A DNA stretch of 64,000 nt from Lonicera japonica (GCA_021464415.1 CM038467.1:25655248-25719247); one strand, 5' to 3'; positions 30,770 through 43,271 are shown, counted from the first letter of the stretch. Made by a program: numbers and translations. The notes: generated from the sequence alone by a model not told the origin.

Positions 30770-31244
30770 CTGTTTGCTTTTTCAACTTGCTCTATCCTTT
30801 TTTTGCTTGATTCATCAATTAATTTTTGAAATTGATTTATTTCAAAAATTAATCAGAAGACTTGGATTTATTTCTAAATTGCTATGTCAAAATATTTGAT
30901 ATGTGAATTATGTGTATGGATATGTGAGAAATAATTGATAAAGCTTGGATTCATTTAATCATTTTCAAAATTGAATTAAAGAAACAACAGTGTTGATTGT
31001 GAAATATGTGTAACAACAGACTGTGGCCCTTATAATTCTGGAAACAGATTATTTAGTTTCTAATACTTGATAATTGATTTAGATAGTTACTCCTACTCCT
31101 ACTAGTGTTTCTCCTAATATTTATAATGTTTATTGTATATATATATATATATAATTAATTAAGAACGTGTTCCCTCAACTTGTCGTGTCCTACTTTTTAA
31201 AAAAATTGCGTGTCGCGTCCGTACTTCATAGTTGTTAATTTATG

Positions 31245-34200
31245 CATTTTTTTCTTCTTATTTTTATTTTATTTTTAGTTCAGCCCCTAAACCACTGTCG
31301 TTTTGGTTTAGAGTCATTAAGGGCAGTTTGGGAATTGCCGTCCAGAGGTTTGTTTTTGCTTGTTAGAGTTTGGTTTGAGGAATTCGTTTACTTTCTCCGC
31401 TACTCGGTCGTAGGAATTCGTGAAGGGGTAACATTATTTGTTCAAGTTGCTTTTGATTGCTCGATTTGATCAATATTTGTTGCATTTATTGCTTCAATTA
31501 TTCACTGGTATTTGCTGTATTGGATGCACACCATGTGCTCGACATTTTTCCTGAAAGAGATTTCAAGGCTATTAACTCTGATCTTCTAGAGCCTTATTGG
31601 AAGATGCTTGGTTGACACATTTGCTTATTTCAATTCCTTGTTCACTGTTTTGCGCCTATTTCAATTGCTTCTTCACCGTTTTTGTTGCTTATTTTTGATA
31701 ACTACTTAATATATCTGCCCCCATGATAACCACTTAATAGATACGGATGAAGAGGAAAACAGTATCCCCATGGTAGACACAGAACGGCTTCAAGCGGTTG
31801 AAATGGGTCTGGGCATTATAATATAGTATTGATTGTTCGGGTAAATGCACAAAGCGTTTTCAATTCCAAATATAGGCAATGTTTGTTAAACTTAAAGTAG
31901 AAAATTAGTGGTTGGTTTAACCTTTGTGGATGGAGCGCAGTCTTTTGGGGGACATATGATCTGTTTATTAACAAAAAGTAATAGTAATTTTAATTTGATA
32001 GTTTTGAACTCTCACGCTCCACACTCACACGAGGACAACCTTAAATTTCAACTCCGCTTCTAACTTGATTAATCATTTTGTTTTGTTCTCACTCCATTTT
32101 ATTCGTGCTTGTGGAGTCATCTTCTTCTAATCTCTAGCAGCCGTGAGCCAGTGATTGTGTAGTTATTTCTTGGTAACGATACACGCCCCAAACCTTAACA
32201 GTTCAATTTCTGTTCTCTGTCTCCTTAGAAATGTGTTCCTGTACTGCTTTAAGTTGGTTGAAGGATATTGTTGTGAAGTTCCCTCGTTTTTTCTTCTTTA
32301 TCTTTGTTGTTATTATTACATTTTTTCTTTTATCTTCTAATATTTTGTTGAGCTCGTAAGAGGTGTAACCTTTGTGGATGGAGCTCAGCCTTTTCGGGGC
32401 CAGATGATCTATTTATTAACAAAAAGTAATAGTAATTTTAATTTGATAGTTATAGCTTGGGCATGAACTCTCACACTTCCCACACAACACACATACACAA
32501 GGACAACCTGAAATTTCAACTCTGCTTCTAACTTGATTAATCATTTTGTTTTGTTCTCACTCCATTTTATTCATGCTTGTGCAGTCATCTTCTTCTAATC
32601 TCTAGCAGCCGTGAGCCCGTGACTGTGTAGTAATTCCTTGGTAACGATACACACCCCAAACCTTAACAGTTCAGTTTCTGTTCTCTTTCTCCTTAGAAAT
32701 GTGTTCCTGTACATTTAAGTTGCATTTGCATATTTTCTTTGATGGTCACATGTATCATACGTATTGATGGCCTATATTATTCATAGAAGAGGCATTCATT
32801 TGAGTTCAGCTCGTTCAGTTAACTTACTTCCTTTCCTTGAGGGCACACCGCCCAGAGATTACTCTTCTTTGAGATATCCTTTTTTCTTTTTGGTCAGTTT
32901 CTTGATTATATTTTTTTCTGCCATTACTTTCTTGCTTAATTGTAGATGTTGAAGAACACCTTTCCTTTTTTGAAGTTCCTTGGGGTTTCCTCAAATTTTT
33001 TGATGATGATTATTGTCATTTCTTATTACAGATATCTCTATTGAAGAGTTTCCTGTTTCACTTTGCAACTCGTTCGCCTAAAGTTGCACTTCTTAAACAG
33101 TCATAGCATAAATAGGTGTTAAATTAGTCTGTCAAGTTTTATTTGTCTTCTTATATCTTATATAATTGCCGAGGTCAGTATCCTTACAAGTTTAAATTTT
33201 TATTTTAGCTGAACTGATGTAACTTTCATCTTTTGTATGATTCTGGCGGACTTCTGGTCCGCTTATATTGTTTGTGAGCTTCTTTTTTATTAGTAATAAA
33301 ATTATTTTTGTTTTTGATAAAAAACAGTAAAAGAAAATAGAACTAATGATGTCATCACCCGAACCTGTCTCACTGAACTTAATTATCAGCAGAAAGAGGA
33401 ACTGAAGTGTTTTTTTTATTTCAGTATGCTTAAGATTATATAGAAGCCATTATATAGAAGCCACATCACTTGAGATTGACTTGGTTATTGCTTGCTCAAG
33501 ACCGCGTCATTTTCGTGTAAAGCATTTTAGGGTTGCTTGTTTATAACTTAAGTGTTACTTTGAGGAACTTAGTTGCTTGATTAGAGTTAAAGGTTCGATT
33601 TGCTTGTTAGGCTATATCATTTAAGTTATTTTCCAACTGCTTTACTCAATCTTTAGCTCTTGCTTTGATTATTACAATGGTCATTTGTCCCTTCATTTAG
33701 GCTTTTTCTACGTGTCTTTAGCTTGTTTTTGTCCTGCCCGATCCCTAGCAATTTTTTGTTATAAATCTTTGTTCGTCTTCGTTTATAGAACTTGGACGGA
33801 CATGATCACATGAAACAGACATGCTATCTCACATTCTCACTGTTTTTGAATCACTGTAAATTTTCTTTTTCTTCAACACTTCTATTTTCATTTGCAATTT
33901 TTTTTTCTTACATTTTTTGTTCTTTTTCTGGGGTGGGGGGATTCAATTAATTTTTATTTTTTTTGTTGAGCTCATAGGAGTTGTAACCATTTTAGATGGA
34001 GCCCCGTCTTTTGGGGGCCATGTGATCTGTTTGGTAACAAAAAATAATAGAATTTTAATTTGATAGTTGTAGCTTGGTCATGGACTCTCTCACACTATCC
34101 CACCCCCCACCCAGCCACAAAAGGACAATCTTTGGAAGGCAGCGTGATCAGCATTTAGTTATACATGCCTAGTTTTATGGAGTTATTTTTTCGATAGTTA

Positions 34201-34384
34201 ATTTGTTTTTTCTTGGAGCTAACACGTCTAGGAACATTTGTCTGGGTGCATAAATATTTTGGTTATTACTGACGAGGGGGTGGGGGGATTATTGATTCTT
34301 GTTGCAGTATAAATTTTGGTTAAGATGACAGTTATATGCTCTTTCTTTGTTATAAAAATGATGACAGGATTAAAAAAGAAGTAG
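31245..34384 (+). other. Upstream region of kelch-like gene 1
   Basis: No coding sequence is recognised. Its parts recur at 42500-44600 and 45385-47132. A unit starting AACCTTTGTGGATGGAGC is tandemly repeated about every 450 bp (31918 and 32367, with a diverged third near 33985). Pyrimidine-rich tracts followed by AG and a conserved TGATGACAG just before the gene suggest introns in a 5' untranslated region. Confidence 0.55.
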
Positions 34385-35470
34385 ATGGAGGTGTACATCA
34401 TTATGCGGAAGTCACTTCTTAAACTCGACACAGACGAGCTGCTACAGAAAGATGATCCTCCAACACCTCAACGCATTGTGGAGTTTATTGATTCTAGCCT
34501 CCCTATTGGGATGGGGGGCTTCGTTTTAGATTCAAATTTGTATTTTGCTGGAGGAGAGAAGATAAAGAAGGGTGTTCCATTGAGAAATTCATACAATACC
34601 AGCAAGGTACTCGACTACGAGGATGACGAAGACAGCGATTGGCCCGGCCTAAATTCGAAGGTTTTCCTTTTCCAACCCTCCACTTCCCCCTCTGCCGTTC
34701 CTTTGACGTTGATACATAACACAGCGCCAATGAATCAACCAAAAACAAAACCTATGGTCGCCGCAGTCGAGGGGAAGATTTATATCCTCAGTTCGGTGCC
34801 GTACGTCTTGAGGGACAACGAAGACATTTATCCATCTCCATTCGAGTGTCTTGACCCAATTACCAATACATGGGAGGTTTTGCCCGAGCCCCCTAATTTT
34901 AGGAGCAATAGGGGTGCTCGTAATCTTGAGCACTTATTTGTGTCGGGTAGCCGAATATTCGTCAGAAATCCTTTCGGGATCCAATTCTTTGATGTTCATG
35001 CCCGGCGGTGGTTTGGGAAGAGAGAAGTTTTTGCTGCACTTCAAATCGATAAATCAGTGTTTTCGAAGTGGATGGGTTGGGTTTCTTTGGCGGAGGGAGA
35101 TGAGGGGATTGCTATTGCCTATGCACATGGGCAAGGATTGATTGGTTACGAGTATGTGACCGACCCGGCGACCACAATTATGAGAGAACAATTGTTAGAT
35201 AAAGTTAATGAGAGACTTCCATCCGCTACCAGATGGGACGAGGGGTTTGTTCAACATCTGGGCGACAACAGATTTTGCTTTGTAGTTTCGGTTAGAAAGA
35301 AAGAATCTCCTTGGTGTGTGCCTGTGCTTATTTTTGAGGTGACGAGGGTTGGCCTCGATGGGCCGTGCTTTCTTGATATTCAGCTATTGCGAGAGCATTG
35401 TTATGATTTCATGAAGCTCACCTCCTTCGACTTTGGATCCATCCAGGATGTTGTGTTCATGTATGCATAG
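34385..35470 (+). CDS. Kelch-like beta-propeller protein, copy 1
   Basis: This is an intact 361-codon ORF. An in-frame TAG sits immediately before the ATG, which fixes the start; a second Met is at codon 7. Kelch-type blade motifs are visible: GGFVLDSNLYFAGGE (residues 44-58), PMVAAVEGKIYILSS (about 124-138), FECLDPITNTWEVLPEPP (about 151-168) and LFVSGSRIFVRNP followed by FFDVHARRW (about 184-210). No F-box is seen at the N-terminus. Kelch propellers generally bind protein partners; the partner here is unknown. A likely splice acceptor (TTTATCAG) occurs about 100 bp after the stop, so a 3' untranslated intron is possible. Copy 2 is at 47133. Being open and conserved between copies, it is probably a real gene. 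Confidence 0.82.
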   Translation: MEVYIIMRKSLLKLDTDELLQKDDPPTPQRIVEFIDSSLPIGMGGFVLDSNLYFAGGEKIKKGVPLRNSYNTSKVLDYEDDEDSDWPGLNSKVFLFQPSTSPSAVPLTLIHNTAPMNQPKTKPMVAAVEGKIYILSSVPYVLRDNEDIYPSPFECLDPITNTWEVLPEPPNFRSNRGARNLEHLFVSGSRIFVRNPFGIQFFDVHARRWFGKREVFAALQIDKSVFSKWMGWVSLAEGDEGIAIAYAHGQGLIGYEYVTDPATTIMREQLLDKVNERLPSATRWDEGFVQHLGDNRFCFVVSVRKKESPWCVPVLIFEVTRVGLDGPCFLDIQLLREHCYDFMKLTSFDFGSIQDVVFMYA

Positions 35471-35790
35471 GTCTTTGGTGTTGATAAATTCTTTTTATAG
35501 AACTTTAGGCAAGTCTGAGTAATTATACAAATTTAACTCTCTTCTTTTTGTTTGTTTTTGTTTATCAGGCGTAAAAGTCAGAAAAAGGGTAAGATGGATG
35601 AAAGGTCGAGGGATTCTTTCTGATCATTGGGTACGGAAGTGCAGATGACGTCTACATAAGATGGATGGAGGGAGGGGTATGAGAGAGATGTTAGATAATT
35701 TGAAATGAAGAGTTGAACATGTTTTTTTATTTTCCGCGGATAACCGGTGGATATTGCTGTTGTATTCCGTTTTTATAATAGTGTGTTTAG
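35471..35790 (+). other. 3' region of kelch-like gene 1
   Basis: Parallels 48255-48545 after gene 2. A T-rich tract ending TTTGTTTATCAG (about 35558-35569) looks like an intron acceptor in both copies. Confidence 0.5.
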
Positions 35791-35799
35791 GTACTGTTT

Positions 35800-36020
35800 T
35801 TGGGCAACCTAATTGTGTACTGTTATTACGACCGCTGGTGGTTGCCGATTCACTACTTTTTGGAAACTGGGTAGTTGAAATTCCGAATCTCATTTGATGC
35901 AGTTTATATTTGTTGCCGTGAAAACTCCTTTTTTGTTTCGGATGACTGCTCAAATTCCTGTATTGCTAGAAGAAGCTCCGTCGTTGAGTTTGAAATTTGT
36001 TCTCATGAATGGGGACCATC
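35800..36020 (-). pseudogene. Plant RNase H remnant (partial copy of 48540-48970)
   Basis: The minus strand reads AVIRNKKGVFTA-like sequence and NFKLN, matching the longer remnant after gene 2, but the middle is deleted. Too short to be functional. Confidence 0.6.
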
Positions 36021-36124
36021 CAATATAATGCAGCGTTGTAACGTCATTAGTTGAATTGGACCCGAGTGTGCCATGAGAAAGTTTGAAGTAATCTCATGTT
36101 GCATCGCTTGTACAAGGAAATAAA

Positions 36125-36500
36125 AAATTAGAAAATAGTCAAAATTTTAAGTAATTATCCTCGTCTTGAAACATAATTCGACCTCCTTATTTCTTATTCA
36201 AAAATTAGGATCCGGTGTTAATAACTCCTATGATGCGGTTTTTGAACTTTTTTTTAAAGGACACTATTGGTCTATTGAGATACTATATCTGCCGCTATTT
36301 CTCTGAAATCACGTATATTCTATCTGTGAATGGAAAAATGATTGTTTGTGTCCAAAGTATCTTTCTATGTAAGTTCTTACTAGTGACAATTACAGTATTT
36401 ACAGGGACTGCATTTTTTTAGAAAAAAAAAAAGTTACGTGGATTGCTTCTTATTTTTTTTATTTTGTTTTCCTCGGATACTAAAAGCCCCATTTCATATT
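36125..36500. repeat. Duplicated downstream segment
   Basis: Paralogue of 49078-49440 and 25736-26160. Non-coding. Confidence 0.72.
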
Positions 36501-36929
36501 TAGGTGACTGTACATTCCTTATCTCATGTAGAGAGCCTATAGACAATTTTGGCCGGGTCACAAAGAGACGGGCGACAGGACTCCAAACCCAATCATAAGG
36601 AAAGTTAGTAAGATAAAAAGGAAAATAAGATAAAAAGGAAAATTAGCCAAATCCTTGATTAAGATCAAATGGGCTAGAGCAAAATATAGTAAATAAGGTC
36701 GACCTTGAAGGTGTGCAGTATGAGCAACCACATAGGCTCTTGTTATCACCAAAATTTTACAACTTATGCAATAAGAGGACCAATGACTAATATTTTTAAA
36801 CACGGATTAGAATAAAGACCCAAGTAATTGTATTGCATATGTAAATAGTGTGATTTTATTGCACGCGTAAATAGAGTCTCGAGTTTTAATTTTTTTACAG
36901 AGCCCAGAACATAGAATTATGTTTACCTC

Positions 36930-37190
36930 ATCCTCACCCATGGTCACTTATCATTCCCTAGTTTCAGCTAAGAGTATCTACAGTTTATAGGATATGCCAG
37001 AATCGGAGAAAGGGGCATTACTGTCCAAATGTCCATCACCATGAACACAAACGGTCATTTGGTAAATCCCTCGCCAATTTTAACAAACCCCAAGAGGAAC
37101 CTTGGACCTAGTGCAGAGCTCTCGGCCTTAGATCCGGAGGTAAGATTACTGTATGATCGGGTTATAGCTTCCTCAATATGAGATTACTGT
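36930..37190 (-). pseudogene. DUF674 gene remnant, copy 1
   Basis: The minus strand reads LLGFVKIGEGFTK and FVFMVMDIWTVMPLSP, with stops, matching the later part of DUF674 proteins (GFVKGPxxFMVxDDLxVxPxSP). The N-terminal part present in the copy at 50370-50916 is missing. A short plus-strand frame (37041-37181) is only its antisense shadow. Confidence 0.62.
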
Positions 37191-37736
37191 AAGATTAATG
37201 TTAGGTAAGATTCCACTTTTAAAATACACTCAAATAATCAATTAAGGGTGTGTTTGATAACAAACATGGAATTTTGGTAAAAAACACTGAATTGTTGGCA
37301 ATTAAAAGTGTCTGATTGCATTTATTTTCAAAGTGGAATACATTTTTATGTATGTAATGATGACATACTTAAGTTTTGGTGTATTTGATTGCACACTTTT
37401 TCCACCTCTAATTGAACTTTTGCCAACTTACCTAAACTTACAAATACACGGGAGATGGTGTGGGGGAGGAATTCAATTGCTTAGAATTTTGCATCAACTT
37501 CTTGTATCACGGAAGTGGTTCGAATTCAATTGCTTAAAACATTTAGGCAATCAAACACCATCAAAAGTTGATAGATACTCATTTTTTGCCAAGTTTTATA
37601 TGGAAACTTTGGCAACCAAACACATTAAATACATAAAGAATTTCTTATCTAACCCACTGCCCAAGCTCCATTGTAAACTTCAAAAATAAAAACACAAAAA
37701 TATACAATCATAGTATTTTAGGGACAACTAATCAAT
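37191..37736. other. Duplicated non-coding segment
   Basis: Paralogue of 51040-51588. The two diverge exactly at the LTR start of copia element 4 (37737), which gives the insertion boundary. Confidence 0.65.
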
Positions 37737-38015
37737 TGCATATACAACTTGATAAATCTAGAGAAAGAGAGAAAAAATATATATTCTGGTATATGTTGTA
37801 TGTTTCTTTACAAGAATAGAACTCCTATATATAGAAGAACATAGAAAAGGGAAAGCTTAAAACTAAGGAGACAAAGAGAATTTACAAGCTAAATTACAGG
37901 CTAAATTATAGGAAAAGTAATAAAAGAAGAATAAGGAACATAGAAAAGGGAATAATCTTTTAACATGTAATAAAGGAAAAATAAAGAACATAGAAAATGG
38001 AATAATCTTTTAACA
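37737..38015 (-). repeat. 3' LTR of copia element 4
   Basis: 279 bp, TGCATATACAAC...TTTTAACA on the plus strand. It contains a local duplication: GGAATAATCTTTTAACA occurs at both about 37949-37965 and 37999-38015. Confidence 0.8.
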
Positions 38016-38030
38016 CCCCCCTCAAGCTCA
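38016..38030 (-). other. Polypurine tract of copia element 4
   Basis: The minus strand reads GAGCTTGAGGGGGG just before the LTR. Confidence 0.82.
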
Positions 38031-38681
38031 GGATGGCTTGGAAAGCATGCGGAGCTTGGACACCAGAAATTGGAAGCGAGCAGTCACATGTGATTTGGTG
38101 AAGAGATCAGCCGGTTGAAGAACGGAAGAGATGTGTGGTAACTGAATGTATCCTTGGGATAGATGATGACGAGTAAAGTGACAGTCCACTTCAATATGCT
38201 TGGTGCACTCATGAAAAACATCGTTATGGGCTATTTGAATAGCACTTCGATTGTCACAAAAGAGGGGTGTGGGATCCGGAATAGAGATGCCCATATCTTG
38301 GAGGAGCCAGCGAAGCCAAACAATTTTCGCGGTAGTATGAGTGAGAGCACGATATTCAGCTTCAGCACTGGATCGAGCAACAACAGTTTGTTTCTTGCTT
38401 TTTCAAGAAATGAGATAGTTGCCCAGAAAAATGCAGAAACCGGTGGTAGATCACCGATCAGTAATATCACCTACCCAATCAGAATCAGAGTACCCTTGTA
38501 GCGTAAGACTAGAGGCTGACGAGAAATGTAGGCCTTGGTATATGGTCCCTTTTATGTAGCGTATGATACGAAGAACAACAGCAAAATGGACAGAGCGAGG
38601 TACAGACATGAACTGACTTACAATGTGGACAGCATAACTGATATCCGGTATGGTGATTGTGAGATAGTTGAGACTACCCAC
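38028..38681 (-). pseudogene. RNase H of copia element 4
   Basis: The minus strand reads LNYLTITIPDISYAVHIVSQ (38681-38451), then RSSAEAEYRALTHT-like sequence with a stop near 38400, then [17 protein letters not shown] and [10 protein letters not shown] to 38028. Order and motifs are as in element 3. Confidence 0.85.
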
Positions 38682-38684
38682 AAG

Positions 38685-39503
38685 CTATCGGTATAATGTA
38701 GGATTAGCCAGAGGAGTACCATCGGAAGGAGAAAACTTGACATTCATTTCAAGCGGAGTATCTGCAACCTTGTTATCTGTCAAGCCAGCATGGTCAACAA
38801 TATCAAAAGCATATTTTACCTGAGAAAGAAAGTATCCGGTAGAGGAATGATCAACCTCAATGCCCAAGAAGTAGCGAAAAGTACCCAGATCTTTCATTTC
38901 AAAACATGAACACATATATTTTTTTAGTTGAGATATACCGTCCAAATCATCCCCAGTAATAATCATATCATCAACATATATCAGAAGAATAACAATGCCC
39001 AGTGATGATGAAGAGGTGAACATAGCTGAATCATGTGTACTCTGAGAGAATCCATGGTCAAGGACAGCAGTAGAGAATTTTTCAAACCAGGCTCGGGGTG
39101 CTTGCTTGAGACCATAGAGAGCACGCCGTAGTTTACATACTTGCCCGGGGGAATGAGGAAGGCTGGGAGGAGGTTGCATATAAACCACTTCAAATAGATC
39201 ACCATGAAGAAAAGCGTCCTTGACATCCATTTGATGAATCGTCCATTGTCTGATAGAGGCAACTGAAATTAGAGTGCGAACATTAGTCATACGAGCGACA
39301 GGAGCAAAAGTTTCCTCATAATCAATGCCATATTCTTGAGTAAAGCCCTTGGCAACAAGACGAGCTTTGTATCGATCAACAGAACCATCAGCCTTAGTTT
39401 TAATTTTGTAAATCCATTTACAACCAATAACAGAATGACCTGCAGGTAAGGTAGTAAGATCCCATGTATTGGTCTGTTGGAGAGCAGTAAGTTCCTCAGT
39501 CAT
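38685..39503 (-). pseudogene. Reverse transcriptase of copia element 4 (intact domain)
   Basis: An uninterrupted 272-codon frame has TNTWDLTTLPAGHSVIGCKW, YKARLVAKGFTQEYGIDYEE, DVKDAFLHGDL, LYGLKQAPRAWFEKF, the catalytic YVDD (LIYVDDMIIT) and YFLGIEVDH. The domain looks complete. It is separated from integrase by one stop near 39507 and from RNase H by one near 38684, so the polyprotein as a whole is dead. Confidence 0.9.
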
Positions 39504-39512
39504 AGCCTGTTG

Positions 39513-40514
39513 TCAAAGAGGATCTGAAGAAGCAGTGCGGTAGGAAGTGGGTTCATGGAGAGACAACATGGCAGAGAGAAAACAATGATAATCTGATAGC
39601 TTAGCTGGTGGGCGACGATCACGAGTCGGTCGTGGCACAGAACCGTTGACGGGACAGACAGAGTCAGGACAGGACGTAGAGTCATCAGCAGGTGGACATC
39701 CAGATACAAAATCAGTGGCAGGAGCATGTAAGGATGCAGGATCAGGAATGGGGAGAGGAGTGGGTTGAGGAGTGGGTGGAGGAGGAGAGGAATCAATGGT
39801 AGAGAAGTCAGGAAATGGATCAACCGGTATGGAGGGCTTAGTAGAAGACACGGAATCCTTAGACAAGGTGTAGTATGGGGTATTTTCCCAGAAGGTGACA
39901 TGTCGAGAAATACGGAGTCTTTTTGTGATAGGATCATAACAACGATAGCCCTTTTGTTGAACGCCATACCCTAAGAAGACGCACATAGCCCTTTTTTGTG
40001 TGAGTTTTGTGCGTTCTCGTTTATAAAGAAGCACAAAACAGGTGGCTCCAAAAACACAAAGATAGGAATAATCAGGTCTGGTACTAAAGAGACGTTTAAA
40101 AAGAGAGATACTACTGGTAACCACGGAAGGAATGCGATTAATAAGGAATGTAAATGTATGGATGGCTTCCCCCCAAAAAACGGAAGGGACAGATGACGAG
40201 ACAAATAAGGTTCGAGCTGTTTCAACAAGATGATGGTGTTTGCGTTCGGCAACCCCATTTTGTTGAGGGGTGTCGGGGCAAGAAAGTTGAGGAAGGGTCC
40301 CTTGAGATTTAAGAAAACCAAGAAAGGATTTAGACAGATATTCACCTCCGGAGTCGGATCGAAAAACTTTAATGGTTTTTGAAAATTGAGTTTGAATTAT
40401 AGTGGCAAATTCAATGTAAACTTTCAAAAAATCCGAACGGGAACGAAGTAAATAAGTCCAAGTATAACGGGAGTAATCATCAATGAACACAACATAATAT
40501 AAGGCCCCACCCAT
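39513..40514 (-). pseudogene. Integrase of copia element 4
   Basis: The 333-codon frame contains IDDYSRYTW, RSDSGGEYLS and PQQNGVAERKHHH, so the D,D,E triad is intact, followed by the linker to reverse transcriptase with RPTRDRRPPAKLSDYHCF. Upstream stops near 40530 and in 40630-40950 separate it from the zinc finger and protease. Confidence 0.9.
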
Positions 40515-41324
40515 AGAGGTAACCGGGGCTTAACCCCAAACATTAGAATGCACAAGATCAAATGGAGAGTCTGAAACAGTAGTACTATTATTAAAAGGAA
40601 GAGCTGGTTGTTTAGCCAGTTTACAAGCAACACAAGAGGGATCTTTGTCTAATGTAGCTGGTCCTAACAACCCTTTATTAACCATAAATTGAAAACGAGA
40701 AAAAGAAACATGACCTAATCTAGAATGTCAGAAAATAAAGGAGGAGGAATTGGGGGTAATTATCGCGAAAGAGGAACCGCTGGGAGAAGGAATCTGTAAT
40801 CTGTCTGTCACATATAGGCGTCTAACTCTATGGCCTGTCCCAACTGATGTCCCCGTCGAACGGTCCTGCACAACAAAACCAGAAGAATCAAATGAAATGA
40901 TTAGCCCAAGGTCACATAATTGGCCAACAGATAAAAGTTACATAAATAGTTAAAGGACAAGAAGAACATCAGGAACAGACAAACCGTTTGTGGTATTGAT
41001 GGAGGCAATGTGGCTAGCAAAAATAGTGGACCCATTAGCTGTATGAATCGGGGGAGATGAGTGCATCGGACTAGAAGTGGCAAAGTGCGTAGAGTCAAAT
41101 GTCATATGGTTTGAAGCTCTAGAATCGAGGAACCATAGAGAGGCGGGTGTGCCAGTAGGAGCAGAGAAAGCAGATGCAACAGTATGACTGAGCTGGGACG
41201 GGTTGGTGGAGTCCGCAGGAGTGGTGGGCGGACAAAAACTAGGTGGAGGTGGATAGCTGATACTTGATGGATCAAATGATGTGAAGGCAGCAGCAGAGTG
41301 GGAGGAGTTTTGTAGGCCTCGCAT
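40515..41324 (-). pseudogene. Protease and integrase zinc region of copia element 4
   Basis: The minus strand reads SLWFLDSRASNHMTFDSTHF with DSR instead of DSG at the protease site, the same change as in element 3. LSVPDVLLV-like pre-integrase sequence and FACKLAKQ-like Cys motifs follow, with several stops. Confidence 0.82.
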
Positions 41325-42219
41325 GTAACAAGAAGTAGGAGAGGGGCAGTACTTCAGTACTTAGTAGGAGATGGGCAGTACTTTGTAGGCCTCGCATGTA
41401 ACAAGAAGTAGGAGAGGGGCAGTACTTAACTGTGTGACCAAATTTCTTGCAGTAGTTACATTTGACCTGTGATAAACCTCGGGGCGGCCTGGGGGAAGGT
41501 TGTTAGGAATATGTTGAGATATGAGGAGGGTGTGGGGAAGGGTAATATGTGGGAGGTCTGTAAGATTGTTGCTGAGGGTGAGGGGTTGCAATGAATATTG
41601 AGGACAGAGGTGAAGAGATGCTTTGACGGGTTTCTTCAGTAATTAATTCAGTTAAAGCCACTTCAACGGTAGGCAGGGGTTTACGGTGGAGTATGGCAGC
41701 CCGTAGTGCTTCAAACTCTTCTCGGAGAGCCATAAGAAACTGGACAAGGCGAGTCTCCTCACGAAAGGTTTCCCACAATTGCATATCAGTAGTCCACTGT
41801 GATTCCATAAGTTTCAACTGATCCCAGATAAGAGACATGCTAGAGTGAAAATCGAAAACAGATTGTCCCGCTTGTTGCTGTAGGGCCTGTATATCCTATT
41901 CAAGCTTGTACTTTTTGGCAAAATTAGTTTAAACATATCGGTTTGCCAAAAAATCCCAAGCTTTATGTGCAGTATCACATATGCCGAGCTGTATGCTAAT
42001 AGATGGTATTACGGTATTTGCAATCCAGGTCAAGATTTTGTTATTATTAATATCCCATTCAGAAAATTTGGGATCAGTATCAGCAGGACATTTTTCTTTG
42101 CTAGAAACATAATTTCAGAGACTTTTTTCTTTCAGAAAATTGTGAAATAACATTGACCAATGACTATAATTTTTCCCATCAAGTTTAATGGTAATAGATA
42201 TTTCAGAATTAGAAGGCAT
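41325..42219 (-). pseudogene. gag of copia element 4
   Basis: The ATG at 42219 opens EISITIKLDGKNYSHWSMLF. Later blocks include MSLIWDQLKLMESQWTTDMQ, ALTELITEETRQ and a zinc-knuckle remnant (CNYCKKFGHTVKYCPSP-like, near 41405-41465). A duplicated segment of about 55 bp (TAGGAGAGGGGCAGTACTT, near 41335-41430) disrupts the sequence after the knuckle, and stops occur early. Confidence 0.82.
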
Positions 42220-43271
42220 GGTAAAAAAAATAAAAATGAAGGATTGATTTAGCGAAAAAAGAAAATATGAGAATATAAGATACGGAACCTGCTACCGGTA
42301 CTTAGAGACGGAATTAGCTAGAACGGAGGTCGCGGTTGGATCCGGAAGGCGTCGTGGTTGGATCCGGAAGGCTGACAAACCCTGAAAACAAGTAGTGGTT
42401 TTATTTTTTATTTTTGAACAATAACTTAAGAGTTCTTCCGTTAAAGGCGACGGCGTCAAGTAGCGGCCGTTAAAAGTGGCATATATTATAAGTATTGATC
42501 GCACTTATATTATAAGTATTGATCGCACTTATTATCCATAGAAGTGGCATTCATTTGAGTTCAATTCATTCTCTAATTTACTTCGTTTCCATGATGGCAT
42601 GCCCATAGATTACAATTCTTTATGTTTTATCCATTTTTTTGCGTTACTTTCTGCTCTTCAGATTGAAATGTTTATATATCTTCTCCCATTACTTTCTTGC
42701 TTAATTGTAGATGTTGAAGAACAACGTTTTTTTTTTTTTTGAAGTACCTGGGGTTCACCCAAATTTTCTTGATGATGATTATCATTATATTTTCTTTTTA
42801 CAGATCTTCTGCGGAAGAACTTCCTGCTTCACTCTGCAATCTCGTTGACCTAAAGTCACGCGGCTTGAAGAGTAATAGCGTAGAACAGGTATTTAATTAG
42901 TCTGTCAAGTTCTATTTGTCTTCTTATACCTAGTATTATTTCCTTGCATTTGAATTTATTGGCTATCTGAAAGTGTTGTATTGAAATTTATCACTTATAA
43001 CCTTAGTTTCCTTGAATCCATCATCAGATTCAGATTCTAGATCACTTCTTACTAGCTTGTATTTTCAGATTTCATAACTGCACCTGCAAAACAGAGAATA
43101 CTGTAAGCACACATTGGAAAATTAGTTGTATTCTTGGCCATTGATTAAGTTGAAATTAGGGTTTTGTTAAAAAGTACAACTCGTAATTTGAGAGTGAGGG
43201 AGTATCTCTAGTGATACCTTCCATTGGAATGGCTTTTTTTATTGGGTACTAGTGATTTCAAGGGAAAAGAG

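Larger units (their letters stand above)
29449..31231. mobile_element. Mutator-like non-autonomous insertion, about 1.78 kb
   Basis: The ends are imperfect inverted repeats: ATGATGCACGGACAC on the left and ATGAAGTACGGACGC on the reverse strand at the right (12 of 15 match). The flanks carry a long direct repeat TTGTTAATTTATG (29439-29451 and 31232-31244), of which 9-10 bp is probably the target duplication. The uninterrupted paralogue at about 56435-56450 shows the empty site. Inside are duplicated segment A', an AAT microsatellite and solo LTR-b. No transposase is seen. Confidence 0.68.
37737..42478 (-). mobile_element. Ty1/copia retrotransposon (element 4), minus strand, 5' LTR missing
   Basis: 3' LTR 37737-38015, polypurine tract, then RNase H, reverse transcriptase, integrase, protease and gag on the minus strand. 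The body stops at about 42478, past a gag ATG at 42219 and a leader with CCGTTAA motifs, without primer-binding site or LTR. The coding parts are close relatives of element 3 at 20088-25149, but the LTRs are of a different subfamily. Confidence 0.88.
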
